Source: Agelas oroides (Eukaryota; Porifera; Demospongiae; Agelasida; Agelasidae). Taken from it: DNA of 64,000 nt. The number at the start of each line of letters is the position of its first letter. Position 1 is the first letter of the stretch. A program made the translations under genes and the position numbers. Below the pieces are notes generated by a model, which had not been told where the DNA came from, did not search any database, and saw only the letters and a program-made list of their open reading frames with translations. Shown one piece after another: positions 47,326 through 58,840 of this stretch. The stretch lies in contig OX422193.1 of the NCBI GenBank assembly GCA_949130485.1, positions 517,501 through 581,500 of the forward strand. Reading direction: 5' to 3'.

Positions 47326-47728
47326 TATGTCATGGGTGTTTCTGGTATACCGACACCTTATATGGTAAAAACAAACTGGACTGACCACTTTCATTGCCAG
47401 GCTGAGAATTGTTTTACAGCGCAGCCAGGTGAATTATACTCCCAAAATGCTGCAAGAAAATTCAGACCTGAGAAAGAATAATTCTGAACCAGATTGAAAC
47501 TGGACAACCCACTTGATGGGTTTCTTAAACTTCAATTGGGTTGGCTGGGAATTGTTTTACAGTGCAGCAACAACATGAATTAATACTCCTAAAACCCGAG
47601 CTGCAAGAAAATGCTTAATTGGAAAGAATAATTTATGCCATGGGTGTTTCTGGTATACCGACACCTTATATGGTAAAAACAAACTGGACTGACCACTTTC
47701 ATTGCCAGGCTGAGAATTGTTTTACTTA
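47326..47728. repeat. 93 bp direct repeat, 309 bp apart
   Basis: The block TATGTCATGGGTGTTTCTGG to TGAGAATTGTTTTAC occurs at about 47326-47419 and again at about 47635-47728. The intervening DNA contains further partial copies of GGCTG.GAATTGTTTTACAG and of CTGCAAGAAAAT. It may be tandem copies of a larger unit. Confidence 0.75.
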
Positions 47729-48364
47729 CCCCTTGGCCACCTACGAAGTACAGACCACTACTCAATCTTATATAACCATGCCTATACTGGCCACTTGTAA
47801 ATCTCACCAGACTTATCGCAACCATTTCCAAGACTGCCATCAGCTTTTTAGCCACCATTCTTTTAAGAGGAACTCCCAGACACCTCTACATATCAGAAAG
47901 TTTCACTCCACTAGCTATCACTATAAATTGAGTCCTTTTAACATTACAAGAGATAACAGACCACATGTTAGCTATATATCATGGGTTTGAACATACGCGT
48001 TTAGAGCAACGAATTGTGATGTTCTACACAGATGGTGTGGTATGTAAATAATGAGTAGTTACTGCACATAGTTTAGAAAGATATTCTTGCATGACATGCA
48101 CATAGTTTTGGAAAGTCTAATCAAGTCATCTGCTGTATGCATGCAGGGGGACTCCACTGCGTTTAATGATGCATGCAAGAGGTAGGTATAACCAAAGTGG
48201 GTCAAAGTACACTGCATACTTATAACAATAAGGTATGAATCACTTTAGTATATCTTCTCCACAAACTTATAACAAAATAGATGAACTCTATTACTATCAA
48301 CTAGAATCATGGCCATTCTGAACTCAAGTGCTATCATTTTTGCTTCTCCTCTCATATATGAGAG

Positions 48365-48450
48365 TAATTAGATAGCTCAACTCAGCCTATATAGGGCATC
48401 CAATTATATAATTGGATACCCTGTATAGGCTGAGTTGAGCTATCTAATTA
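48365..48450. repeat. Near-perfect palindrome
   Basis: TAATTAGATAGCTCAACTCA ... is mirrored exactly after a centre at CAATTATATAATTG, with arms of 43 bp. It could be a hairpin-forming mini foldback element. Confidence 0.85.
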
Positions 48451-48733
48451 ACTTCATCTTCACTCATTGAAATACATGAATGTTGCACAAATATATCGCT
48501 GAGTACTGAATAGTGCCACTGTTTCCCACAAGAATGTGCTGACCAAGTGAACGTCACAATCTAGCATGCACTATAAATATAGTGGTACATGCAATTGCAT
48601 TCACTGCCTGATAGCATGTGTACAGTGAGAAGGAAACAGTATTAAAATACTCCATGCAAGTACTAGTATCTATGCCGTTTTGGATCATTGTGTGTGTGTA
48701 TGTGTGTGTGTTGCATGTGTCAGGGTTTCATCT

Positions 48734-48763
<30 letters not shown>
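48734..48763. repeat. Run of 30 G
   Basis: A 30-base G homopolymer preceded by a TG microsatellite (48688-48712) and followed by AAGCTTCCCCCC, which can fold back on it. It is likely to form G-quadruplex structures and to be length-unstable or mis-assembled. Confidence 0.9.
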
Positions 48764-48764
<1 letters not shown>

Positions 48765-49394
48765 AGCTTCCCCCCAAGCAGTCTAGCTTCCCCCCCAAAG
48801 AGATTGACTGTATCGTTACATCATAGGTTGGATACTGCATAGATTGTTGAATCACAAATTTATCTATACTAGTAGCTAAGAGCAAACTTCAACCACATCC
48901 AACTAGAAGCTTGGCGTTCACTAATTAGCAAAGTGTAGGGAGTCAAAAGTGGGCGTACCCCAAAACCAGAGATCACAAGGTGCTTCATACTGTGCAATTT
49001 CCAAATATACTCCCCCCCCCAAACTTTCTATATATAGATGAACGTACAGTACATATATACACGTCATCACGTAGCTCTAAGTCTAAGTTGTTACCTCGCG
49101 CGTCACTAGCCTCCTCAGACTTAATAATACCAGCTACTATCGACGTTTTATGCACTAGCGTGCACTAATTGCAAGGTAAATGCACAGCAGATATCATCAC
49201 GCGCGCGCGCATGGCAATGGTTATCACACCCGTCATCATGCAAATTTATAATTCGGCTGGAGTTATTCGCCACGAACGTGCAGCTTAATCAGTGTCCTAT
49301 GTATCTAGCACTTATTATGCTGTACCTTCAGTCTCATGACACTCCACACGATGTCCGCAGCACACTTTGAAACTGTCTTCTGTAACAACACAAC

Positions 49395-49432
49395 TGACGT
49401 CACGTCTTTATAACTTACAACTTATGACGTCA
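49395..49432. promoter_or_regulatory. Two CRE palindromes
   Basis: TGACGTCA at 49395-49402 and again at 49425-49432, 30 bp apart, next to a CG-rich patch. This suggests a promoter or enhancer bound by CREB/ATF-type factors. The dependent gene is unclear; gene C starts 2.8 kb to the left. Confidence 0.4.
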
Positions 49433-49437
49433 CTTGG

Positions 49438-49508
49438 CACTTTCAGTGGAAGTACATCCGGATCCAGAGCCTCGTTCCAAGGCTCTGGATGTACTTCCAC
49501 TGAAAGTG
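49438..49508. repeat. Hairpin with a TAGCC-like loop
   Basis: CACTTTCAGTGGAAGTACAT is followed by the exact reverse complement ending at 49508. The loop region GAGCCTCGTTCCAAGGCTC matches the TAGCCTCGTTCCCAGG family. Confidence 0.8.
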
Positions 49509-50312
49509 AATTTATTTGTTTCGAAAGTATCTTAAAGTCAGTCAGAGTGCAGCAATCAGTATAGATTTCTACTGTTGGTGAACTCCAGATACATGAAAGG
49601 AAACATGCAGACTCACACTGACTACACTGTAAGCCTGAGACATCCAGTGGAGACTCACACAATTTTATATCAAACCCACATCTTTTGTCCATATATGGCA
49701 GCTGTGGCTCCATTATCACTGCATGAGCACTTGGGTTATATATTATATTCGGGTCAACTCTGTGATAGCTACAAGAATGTTTCTAGACAGTTAATGCTTT
49801 GCGTCTTTTCCTTCTGAATACCTATTTGGCTACAATGGCCACATTCCTGGTATGTCTTAGAAAACCATCCAACCAAGGCAATCCTCAGTTGTGCATGATT
49901 AAAGACGGATCTCTTCTGGTAGCTGCTAGCTGTGCACACATCAAATGAATAAGACAAGGTTTATTATGTCAATCTGACAATCACAAAAGATGTTTCATTT
50001 CAGTAGCAGAGCCATTGATGTGACTGATGCCACAGACACACCAATTATTTTTTTTTCTAAACACCTTGAATTCAGAAGTAGCATTAGCTACGTTCTTTGT
50101 CCCAAATAAACTGCCAGGATGTCTTAGATATATTGTTGTACAAACCATGCCCACCAATAAGTAGAGACTGGTGGATCATTCTTGTAGATACAAATCTTCA
50201 TGAATCAGCTAGGTTTTTGGAATGGTGGTAAAATTACACTGAATGACAATGGAATTGGTAAACATAATATATACAAAGTGGAAACTGATTACAAATACAA
50301 GATTTTGATTGG

Positions 50313-51775
50313 TCAGTTAGGGTCAACAAAACCAAGTGGCAGAGCAGGAGGGCCAGGGTAGGGTGGAGGGGCAATGGAGCCAGCTGGGTAGGGTGGAGGA
50401 CCTGCTTGAGGACCAAGAGTTGGTGTGGAGGCTGGATAAGGAGCTACTCCTGGTGTTTGTGAGAAAAATGCAGGCTGAGGTTGGTGGCCAAAGGTAGCTG
50501 CATGAAAAATTTGCACACATGTTCACAGTCCAAAGTTCAAGTACGAGATATCATATCAGAGTATATTTTATTTAAAAACAACAACAAAAAACAAAAACAA
50601 AAAAACCAGTTGCAGCGATTACACACCGAGATGTTCACAAGTTTACTTGACAACAGCTACACTTTACCCTTTAGAGATTCACCAACTTTAAACCCACTTT
50701 CCCGGTGAAGGTATACTCTCCATTGCTGCACTATAAATTTACTTCCCTGAGTGTAATTTACAAGAGTGTGATAGCTAGTCTATGGTAGGAACTGCATGCA
50801 GGTCTTACTAGGAGGTGGTAGCTGGCTGATGGTAGCACCTTCGAATTCCACACCACTTAGGGGAACATTGCCGAGGAAAAGAACAAAGTCAACATGAGGA
50901 TTAATGGCACCAGATATGGCGGCCTTGATCTTCAGGTAGTAATTCACTTGGATTATGGAGCAGCTGGCAATGGTTGGCTCTGTAGCTGGTACAGGCAAGG
51001 GTGGTGGTCGCCAAGATCTGCTGTTGCCTGGCTCAATAGGATCGCTGGCCACCCCTGCCACTTCTTTTATGCTATATTGATGATGCCCCTGAGCTGTGTA
51101 GACCACACGCTTTTGTAACTGGGCTACAAGTTGCTTAATACGTCTGTTGCTACCATTCTCTATATCCACTTCAAATGGTATCGCATCCTGGATGATACAG
51201 AAACCAGTCCTGGGAACACGAGCTGTGAGACTTATTGGTCCGGAGGCACAGCACAAACAGCAGAGCGTCTTTTCCACTTGTAGCACCTTTGGAAGCCTCA
51301 CATTTGAAACAGTGTTTGGGTCTACTACTGGTGCAACAGCTATCTGTGCGGTGATTCTTTTGTTCCGTTTGAGCGCACTCGCTTTGACGATTGTAGCTTC
51401 AACCTCGTAGCGAATGTGTCCAACAGTACCCTCAAATGACGGTGGGAGCGGCCGACCGCTAGGTTGCAACGTCAGAGCAAAGGGAAACTGGTAGCTCCCT
51501 GGCGAGAGCTCATGGTTCAGCGCGTTCTCTCTGCTCCAGAGGATAACGGTCTGGTAGATAAAGTCCTCGTGAGAGTGGTAGGTGGTTGTCGTTCGATTAT
51601 CACCACTTCCAGATGACTCACTCCAGCGTACGTCCGCGTAGCCCCTCAGGGTCACTTGAATGGACTTGTAGCCTTGCTTGGCCTCTTCAGTAACAACAAG
51701 GACACGTCCAGTAATATCAGATACAAAAACGCCCCGAGGAGGAGGTGTGATCAACAACTGGAAGTCTTTAACCAT
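50313..51775 (-). CDS. Arrestin-domain-containing protein with PPxY tail
   Basis: Two exons, 51775-50809 and 50497-50313, join in phase (CCT A|GTAAGA to CAG|CT ACC) into 383 aa. Residues about 1-150 form an arrestin N-like domain (FQLLITPPP, GRVLVVTEE, SYQFPFALTL, LPPSFEG, GHIRYEVEATI), and about 165-315 an arrestin C-like domain (SLTARVPRTGF, ENGSNRRI, VNYYLKIKAA). Exon 2 is a Pro/Tyr-rich tail with two PPPYP motifs. This is the alpha-arrestin (ARRDC) layout, in which PPxY motifs recruit NEDD4-family WW-domain ubiquitin ligases to membrane cargo. The start ATG at 51775 has context ACAATGG. It is divergent to the ORF at 52249. If the intron is not spliced, the protein ends a few residues after the donor and lacks the PPxY tail. 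Function in this organism is inferred from the family. Confidence 0.85.
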
Positions 51776-52248
51776 TGTTTGTAGCTAACGATAGCTTTAC
51801 AGTGTCTGTCCGGCGATTGGTGCGTTTCAGTGCAAACACGACAAGATATAAAGGAAAGGCTGGCGGAAGTAGATAAATTATGCTGATTGCTAGTCCCAAC
51901 ATCCACGGCACCATGACAAAGCATCCTGCCTTCCAAAACACACAACTTCCGGGCTTGAATCCCAAAATGGCATCAGGCCAGGACTAGTCTACTTGTCTAG
52001 GAATTTCCTGGGCTGCCAAGCTTCGAATGAACTGTGAGACTACAATGATAATCTTCGGTTCAGAGTTCACAACTCATCAGAATACAAAGTGGATAGTTCA
52101 GTTTAGGCGGAAGTCCAAATCGTCAACTTAGTCAGGCATAAAATACACATGGGAATCCCCCATGCCCACTTTGTAATTGCGCATGCATACTATCGTTATT
52201 GGGGAACTTGCAAAGAGAGCTCTGAAATGGCCCAGACACTTTTCAAAC
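51776..52248. promoter_or_regulatory. Putative bidirectional promoter
   Basis: The divergent starts of the arrestin gene and the 52249 ORF are about 470 bases apart. TTGCGCATGCATAC at about 52176-52189 resembles an NRF1 half-palindrome. No TATA box is obvious. Part of this region (52064-52120) has a diverged copy at about 60270-60345. Confidence 0.4.
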
Positions 52249-52826
52249 ATGGCGGCTATGACTGTCCTGGATCTAGAATCTGTAACATTTAGGATAGTGG
52301 TGGGTTCTTGAAGAGGCAGCTGGCTGTGGCGGCCGTGGGTGTTGCAGCCGTGGCGATAAGGTCACTCCTGGACGATCCTAACTCTCTTTGTCTAGTTGGT
52401 GAATGTAGAGAGCTGGAGGAACACTTTGGAATCAACTATACTGATGCTATTCTGGAAGGAGGTGATGAAGTAAGTATGCAGGAGGTGAAGAGAGTGGTAA
52501 AGCAAGCAGACAAGGTGAGCAAATTGGAGAAATGCAGAGAGAGGGCCCCTCTCATAGTTGGGGTTGTGGACAAAGGAGAGAGCAGGGGCCAAACTTTGGG
52601 ATTCTGCACTACATCTGGGTACATGGCATACACAGATGGGCTCAAGGCCCTCTCAAGGATGCTGGCACATCATGGTCATGGATCAAAGCCGTGTCCTCTT
52701 TGTGACGAGAACAACCTTGCTCCCAACCCCATCGGACACCTTTTGAGAGTGCATCAGCATGAAATTGGCTTGGACAGAACCCCTTTAGACTCAGTGGACA
52801 AGCTATTGACATGTAGTGGACTGTAA
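52249..52826 (+). CDS. Unrecognised ORF with C2H2-like motif and a probable frame break
   Basis: A long frame runs from about 52308 to TAA at 52824-52826 with no upstream in-frame ATG: the in-frame ATG at 52227 meets TAG after 21 codons. An ATG at 52249 (MAAMTVLDLESV ...) sits in another frame and reads to TGA just where the long frame opens (GGTTCTTGAAGAGG). One inserted base near 52307 would join them into about 190 aa. The first in-frame ATG inside the long frame is at 52474. The C-terminal part has CPLC-x11-HLLRVH, a C2H2-type zinc-binding pattern. I do not recognise the family. It may be a real gene with a sequencing error, a polymorphic break, an unseen small intron, or a pseudogene. 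Confidence 0.45.
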
Positions 52827-53748
52827 TATCCAGTTTTTGTATAATTTCCTACCATTCTGAGTCTTTTATATGTACACTGTCGTGCCCCTTGTAGGGCTTT
52901 ATTGATGAACCTTGAACCTTGAATGTTTAGATGGACTTCCTAAATATTTTTCAACCTTTTTTAACACAGTGGATGATTGAGGAGTGCTGTATACAGACAG
53001 TGTACAACTGACAGAGAAAAACTTAAAGTGAACAATTTGTCAGATTAAAAGCTATTAATTTACAAATGACCTACTGCTGTTGACTTGCCAGCCTGTGCTC
53101 CAGCCTGACAGCCCACTGTGTAGTCCTGAACACCTCTGACAGGAGTTAACTGGAGGTAAATTGTTATCCTTAATTGAAGTTTGTCTAATTGTATAGCTTC
53201 TCCACAAATTTCACAAGGTATCTTAATATTTCTGACGGTTTCTAAGTGTGTGTGTTGTGTATTGGATATACTCTGAGTATAGTTAGTATAATCCAATTTT
53301 ATACCACATGCATTGAGACAGTAAACTAGAAGTGCTATTCTGTACATCATGCAAGTAATATTATTGTACAATTTCTACATAACAGGAGTGTATACTCCGT
53401 TCATCCAATGAAATACTTAGGAAAGTGATGTGATGTGGTATAATATACCACGACCAGTGGACTGACTCCTTTTGCTTTCTCTCACAGGGGTCAACTGGAG
53501 GTGAATCGTTGTTCCAAAGTGCAAAGTGTAGGGTAAAAGTTCATCAGTGGGGTAACAATAATCAATCTCCATAAAGCTATAAACACTGGATTCAAAACAA
53601 GCACACTATATTGTAAGCCTAATACAAGATCAATTGTATGTAGCTTTGTATCAACAAGCATCCAAGAAAGCAGCAATTAATATCTATTCAGTTTTGGCTA
53701 CAATGATACTAAGTATTCAGTAATCAGTATACAAGTTTTTTTATGCAG
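52827..53748. other. Intergenic region, partly duplicated
   Basis: No gene seen. The stretch 53450-53748 (CCAGTGGACTGACTCC ...) matches 60660-60937, so the DNA just 3' of the orphan tail exon was duplicated together with that of the gene D tail. Confidence 0.5.
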
Positions 53749-53944
53749 TTACAGCGGCTGGTCATAAATGGCTTCCTGAGGAAATGTAACACTCTCGTAG
53801 GCAACATTTGGGCTAATCTGCACACTTTCACTTGGGTATCGAACCATGTCCACGTTCTCAGCAGCAGCTGTGGCTTTAGTACTGGTCTGAGTCACTGGTC
53901 TGGTCCTTCCCTTCACTTTAATACTCTTTCTCTTCGCAAGAACA
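53749..53944 (-). CDS. Orphan intact cytoplasmic-tail exon of the receptor family
   Basis: A 196-base exon with a good acceptor (TATGCAG) at its upper edge and TAA at 53749-53751. In the phase used by genes C and D (phase 2 in) it encodes CVLAKRKSIKVKGRTRPVT ... VRYPSESVQISPNVAYESV and ends AIYDQPL. It is nearly identical to the gene D tail exon and of the same length. No TM/SEA exon lies nearby; the next one on this strand is the truncated 58841-59297 exon, 4.9 kb away across repeats. It could be an alternative tail for an upstream gene or a stranded copy that has not yet decayed. Confidence 0.6.
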
Positions 53945-55929
53945 CTGCATAGGAAAGAACAGAAATTTGTTAGTTGCTATCATTTCCCCCTTAACCATGC
54001 ATGCACTGCAAAAACACTTGGGTTACTTCAACCACACTTTTAGGTTGTCTCAGTTGCATCAGTATGACCAAAGAATGCTGCCAAATAGGTTTTTGTGAAA
54101 GTTAATTGAGGATATTAATTTACATTAGCTAATCTCTTTTTTCAAAAGACCTATTTGGCTACATTCCTGGCATGATACCATATCATACCTAACTACACAA
54201 ACAGTTCACTGGTGATTATGCAACAGTGGAAGGCCAGGGAACACTCACATTGTGTACTATCAAGCCATGTCACATGATACAGCTTGGTATCTACGTATAT
54301 ATAACTGTACACGATGGGTCAATAAGCCAATTGGCAAATGAGAAAGACAAATTTTAGCTATACTAGTCTCATTCCCAAACCAAATTTTCACTGATGGCTC
54401 TACAGATTTTGATCTGGGACTGAGACTATACTTATACAGGTTTTGTTATATTTAGTAACCTTTGATGTGGTGTACCCTCGTGCGTAGACCAACTCAAACC
54501 ATGTAGAATTATATAGGAGGCCTACACACAAAAAGGGACATGGATATTATTGTGGATTGAATGGTCAATGCCCAGACTTTGAAACTAACAGTGTTTGAGA
54601 TATGTCCAAGACTACATAGAAATGCTGATTTATAGGCTTTCTGAAAGGAGATACTAATTTAACAAAAGGGAGAAGCTTCTCAACTACACTCTGATCCTAA
54701 TTGTAAGCATTCCTTGAACACTCACACAACAAATGCAACTGAGTTGATCAAAATATGATTGAAGTAATCTAAACTTTTTACAGTGAAAGTATATGTCATT
54801 TATTTAGCCAAAGGCATTCCTCTTTTATTTTTCTAGCTATAGGTCACATTCCAATTGGGGTTCAATTCCAGGCAAGTTTGCCATTCCATGTCTATTCTGA
54901 TTGCATACCATTCCACAATTCTACTTGCACCTCATTCTCATTCCAAAGCATTTTCTGATTCCTCAACACGGAAGCCAACATGAATGAGCATGTTTGTGTT
55001 CAGAATTGATTGTGACCTGTGAAACAATGCATAATTACCAGTATGCTGATCAACTGGTTGTATATAAGCTATACTTGCTTGGTGGTGGAATTAGCAGTAC
55101 AGAGTTATGGAGTTCCACCTATCTAGGACTCCAATTCCCTTGGCGATACAAACATCCTCAATCATGGCGTACGGTAGTACGCCATATGTAGGGATGGTAC
55201 CGAAAAAAAATGGCGGCCACATTAAAAGTGCACAAATGACACGCTCGAAATGTCTACATTAGATTAGTCAAAGGCCTCTATGAGCCATATCAGGCATTAC
55301 CGAGTGCTTCCATGAGCAACGGGACCGTCAACTTTGCTGGAGAGCATCGCTGAAGTACCAGACCGGCGAGTCGCTAAAACGGGCAAATCGTCTATCTTCT
55401 GACTTTCTTTCTTCTTTCTTCCGTCCGTGTGACTGTCAGCCAGGCTAGCACGATAACGGCTGAAGCTATTACAACGATTCAAACGCGAAAAAACAGCATA
55501 AATCACCGGGTATTGCACTCACTACTTATCGTTATCGTAGAACTCGAACTATTCTACAGTGATTCTCAAGCACTCCGATGTTAATACTTAGTGCTATACG
55601 CCATTTTGTTGCAATAACATTATTCATAGCGCATACGCCCCCGGAAGCTTAACTGAGCACGTGTTCAGATCTAGCTTACCGTGAACGATAAAGACAGCAA
55701 CAGCCGAAGTCAGGTGGTATATAAATGCATGCAAACAGACATAGAGGGGTTGTGCATGTTTCCAGGAGAAGTATTATAAGGTATATATTGCTAGAGCTGC
55801 TGTAAATGAAAGTTTATGTGAGGACTCCCACAATGAGCACATGCAGTTTGCAAGTGCAGCAGTTTCTACTTCCATTTAGACCGTAGCTGAAGTCAATTTG
55901 TAATGTAGTGAGTTGCTAGTCATATAACC

Positions 55930-56020
55930 CACCTAGATAGGAGGTATACTTGATGGTTAAAACACTACCTGGTACTTGTCAGCTAGTGTTTTAACCATCA
56001 AGTTATTCGTATCTAGGTGG
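55930..56020. repeat. Hairpin
   Basis: CCACCTAGATA ... TACTTGATGGTTAAAACACTA pairs with TAGTGTTTTAACCATCAAG ... TATCTAGGTGG; a small foldback structure of about 90 bp. Confidence 0.75.
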
Positions 56021-56771
56021 CTAGCCACTGATATTCAATTTTTATTGTCAACTTTCACATTTTCAATTTGCTTGTTATAGTCATTTACAACAATGCATAG
56101 TACACATACAATGTTTACTGCTAGTTGATGGTAGCATTTTGGCTGGTGTCTTCTTAACATCCTCCTTTTGTGTTGTGCCTCTGAGTTTTCTCCAACGCAG
56201 CAAGTAGGACCCTATTGGTAGCTTGGTATACTCGAACTGCTCTAGTGCAGCTAGTAGCACTGAGTCAACAGTGCATGGCTTCATTCAAAAACTTTTGCAC
56301 TAGAGGAGGAGGCCACAGAGACTGGTGGTTGTTCAGTTCCATAGACCCCTATATGCTGTGGTTTCAAACGGATTTAGACTATAGCTACTCACCATCAAAC
56401 TGTTCCTGTAATGGGGTCTTACGACTCAATACCCTGTGGTGACAGTCTATGGAGAGTTTTTCGGTGAACCCATTAGTAGTCCACATGAAGCTTGCATGCA
56501 AAGCCTCATTAAACTTGTGCTTTGCACTTGGTTTCTATGAGGCTTTGCTTGGGGTTCTAAACCCCCCAGATAAAGAAGTTTGATGTTTGAATTGACAATT
56601 TCACTTAGAAGCATTTGACTTTATGACAATCCTTAGTTCTTTGTGAACAAAAAAGTTCTGTACTACCATACTGTACACACCATGCATCTTCCCCTCGGCC
56701 TACCCTTCCACGTCTCTTCTCTGTTACCATTCCTAATAAACTACCAAAAAAAAAAAACCCAGCAGGAACAA

Positions 56772-57578
56772 GTCGCAAAAAAGTTTTCTGAATGAAAACA
56801 AGCGCATGTAGGGATGGAACCCTCAAAAACCAACCAAACTAGATGGGAATGACACCACAACAATTTCACACCATCCCTACATCTTGTGCCATTTGCTATG
56901 CACACCACAAAACTCTCTGCATGCTCTTAGTCTATTCACACCCACTAAATGAACACTGAACAATATACAGCCTTCTACATAAAAGACAATCCATATATGC
57001 CATGTCCAGCAGCAATAAAATTTCACAACATAACTTACCCCAACATACCATACAGACCCAGCTCATGCACTCCACAGTTTCTACATTCAAAACTAGCCTC
57101 GCAAGCCAGACCCTTTCCGTTCCACAGCACCGATCGCTTTCAGTATCGGCACGCAGAGGAACTAAGAATCGTCATAAATCCAAAGTGAAATTGTAAACCC
57201 AAACATCAAACTTCTTCCCTCCGCGTGCCGCATACTGAAAGCGATCAGCGCTGCACGGAAAGGGTCTGGCTTGCGAGACTACTTCAAGACAGACCATATC
57301 TGCCATGCTCAGTATAGCAACTACATTGCAGCCACCCACAACATAACCCACTCCCCATGCACATCAACATGGACTACACACCCAGCACTACCCACCCTAC
57401 TGCCTTCCACAACCCTTCTATGCACACAACCAGCAAACACAAAGCATAGTTGGCAAAATGGCACAAGATGTAGGGATGGTGTGAAATTGTTGTGGTGTCA
57501 TTCCCATCTAGTTTGGTTGGTTTTTGAGGGTTCCATCCCTACATGCGCTTGTTTTCATTCAGAAAACTTTTTTGTGAC
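56772..57578. mobile_element. Inverted-repeat element with about 125 bp arms
   Basis: Arms 56772-56900 and 57447-57578 are near-exact complements (GCATGTAGGGATGGAACC ... TAGATGGGAATGACACCACA). The core carries another element (57093-57281). TGTAGGGATGG also occurs at 55187, which may be a fragment of the same family. Confidence 0.75.
57093..57281. mobile_element. Nested MITE with TAGCCTCGCAAGCCAGACCC ends
   Basis: Inverted ends of about 70 bp, including CTTTCAGTAT and its complement. The flanks ATTCAAAAC and CTTCAAGAC match at 7 of 9 positions, a possible eroded 9 bp duplication. The ends resemble those of 21038-21408. Confidence 0.65.
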
Positions 57579-57874
57579 TTTTCATATCCACTCCTGTGGG
57601 TGCAATATTCTAGAATCATTCCAACTCAATTCCAATGTCCCTGATCAAACAGGATCTATGCAAATTAATGAGTCTTGATCATGGGGTCAAAGTCCATTGA
57701 GCATCAGTGATATATAAGTACAGTTACTGGTAATCAGCCTCCATGCAACAATACAAGAAACACTTGCAGATTTACAAAGCAAGTCCACTAATGCAAATCT
57801 GAGTTATGCATGCAGCTGTATAATCCAATACGCAAGCAACACTGTGGAAAAAGCACAAACTGGTCTACAGCTAG

Positions 57875-58074
57875 CTACTCATAAATGTCTTCCTCATGAT
57901 AAGTAACACGGTCATAAGAAGTGTTTGGGCCGATCTACACACTTTCACTTGTTTATCAAACCACCCTTCATCATTAGCAGCAGCTGTGGCCTTAGTACTG
58001 GTCTGAGTCACTAACTCACTGGGGTCCTTCCCTTCACTTTAACACTGCTCCAAACCCTTCTCTTTACCACAATA
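57875..58074 (-). pseudogene. Broken receptor tail exon
   Basis: Clearly homologous to 53749-53944 and 60938-61133 (IVVKRR, KVKGRT, TSTKATAAA, and near the end YDRVTYHEEDIYE). Its acceptor AG is lost, an in-frame TAG follows KGRTPVS, and further stops appear where VRYTSE and VQI should be. It cannot make a normal tail. Confidence 0.75.
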
Positions 58075-58840
58075 TTTATACAAAAGTTGCTACATGCACC
58101 ACTGCAAATCCACATGCAGAAGGGAATTTCTGATCAATATTAGGTCACTCTGAATGCTTGTTTGGACTAACATGGTCGGTTGGTTGTTAGGTTTATTTTA
58201 ATTTGGCCCATCTCATGAAACAACTAAAGAATTCTTGTGTAAACTTTCTGTTCCTAAAACTATTATGTTGGTTAGTCTAAACAAACAAGTTCGAATGGCA
58301 TAAATCCCCAATTTCAAAGTAGGGGGAAAGTTAGCCTCACATCCAAGTCGTTTGTTAAATGTGAAGTACAAATGGCCTGGGTACAAAGCTACGGGAAAGT
58401 AACACATACCTACATTGGACCTTGTGCAAAGTTAGGGGCTCAACAGATTTTGCAGTCATAATTTTAGGGATCAGCAATTTCAGAAATCACATCAGTTAAA
58501 TGCTTCCTTCCCCAGCCTTACACAGAATTTATCGCTTGTAAGTAACAAGTGCCGTGTAAGGCCTGCATGGGAAGGGGTTTGTTTTAGCTATATAGCTTGA
58601 CAGTTGCAGGTGCTGTTGTAGGAGAGCTCAGCTTTACGTGGCTCTCTATTAAGATGAAGTGTACCACTTGTCCATGTGGTATAAGCCTCAAACCACCAAT
58701 ACCAGCTGACATGACCCTGTCATTTGAGGCTTACGAATTAACTAACAAAGTCACACATAGGTACATGCAGGCATGGCTGCCTACTTGTAGTGCAGTTTAG
58801 AACATCTGTGGTGTACAATCTCTGAGTCATGCAGGCTTAC

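Larger units (their letters stand above)
46587..50312. other. Intergenic region between gene C and the arrestin gene
   Basis: No convincing exon was found. It contains a 93 bp direct repeat (47326/47635), a 43 bp-arm palindrome (48365-48450), a 30 G run (48734-48763), a CG-rich patch with a (GC)n run near 49200, two CRE palindromes (49395-49402, 49425-49432) and a hairpin (49438-49508). A Cys-rich minus-strand open frame at 49408-49713 begins with ATG, but I cannot support it as a gene. Confidence 0.45.
53945..57874. other. Repeat-rich region without genes
   Basis: No coding exon supported. It holds a small palindrome around 55163-55186 (ATGGCGTACGGTAGTACGCCAT), a hairpin at 55930-56020, and a nested pair of inverted-repeat elements at 56772-57578. 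CG-rich DNA at about 55200-55680 could be a promoter, but no attached gene was found. Confidence 0.45.

Noticed and set aside
47619-47990. Open frame of 123 codons on the + strand
   Set aside because: It overlaps the 93 bp repeat, lacks a convincing start, and shows no splice or domain support.
49408-49713. Cys-rich minus-strand open frame with ATG
   Set aside because: It runs through the hairpin at 49438-49508 and an internal AATAAA-like site; there is no homology that I recognise. Possibly coding, but not supportable.
55297-55518. Minus-strand Arg/Ser-rich open frame
   Set aside because: It has no ATG (it would begin with GTG) and no downstream exon was found.
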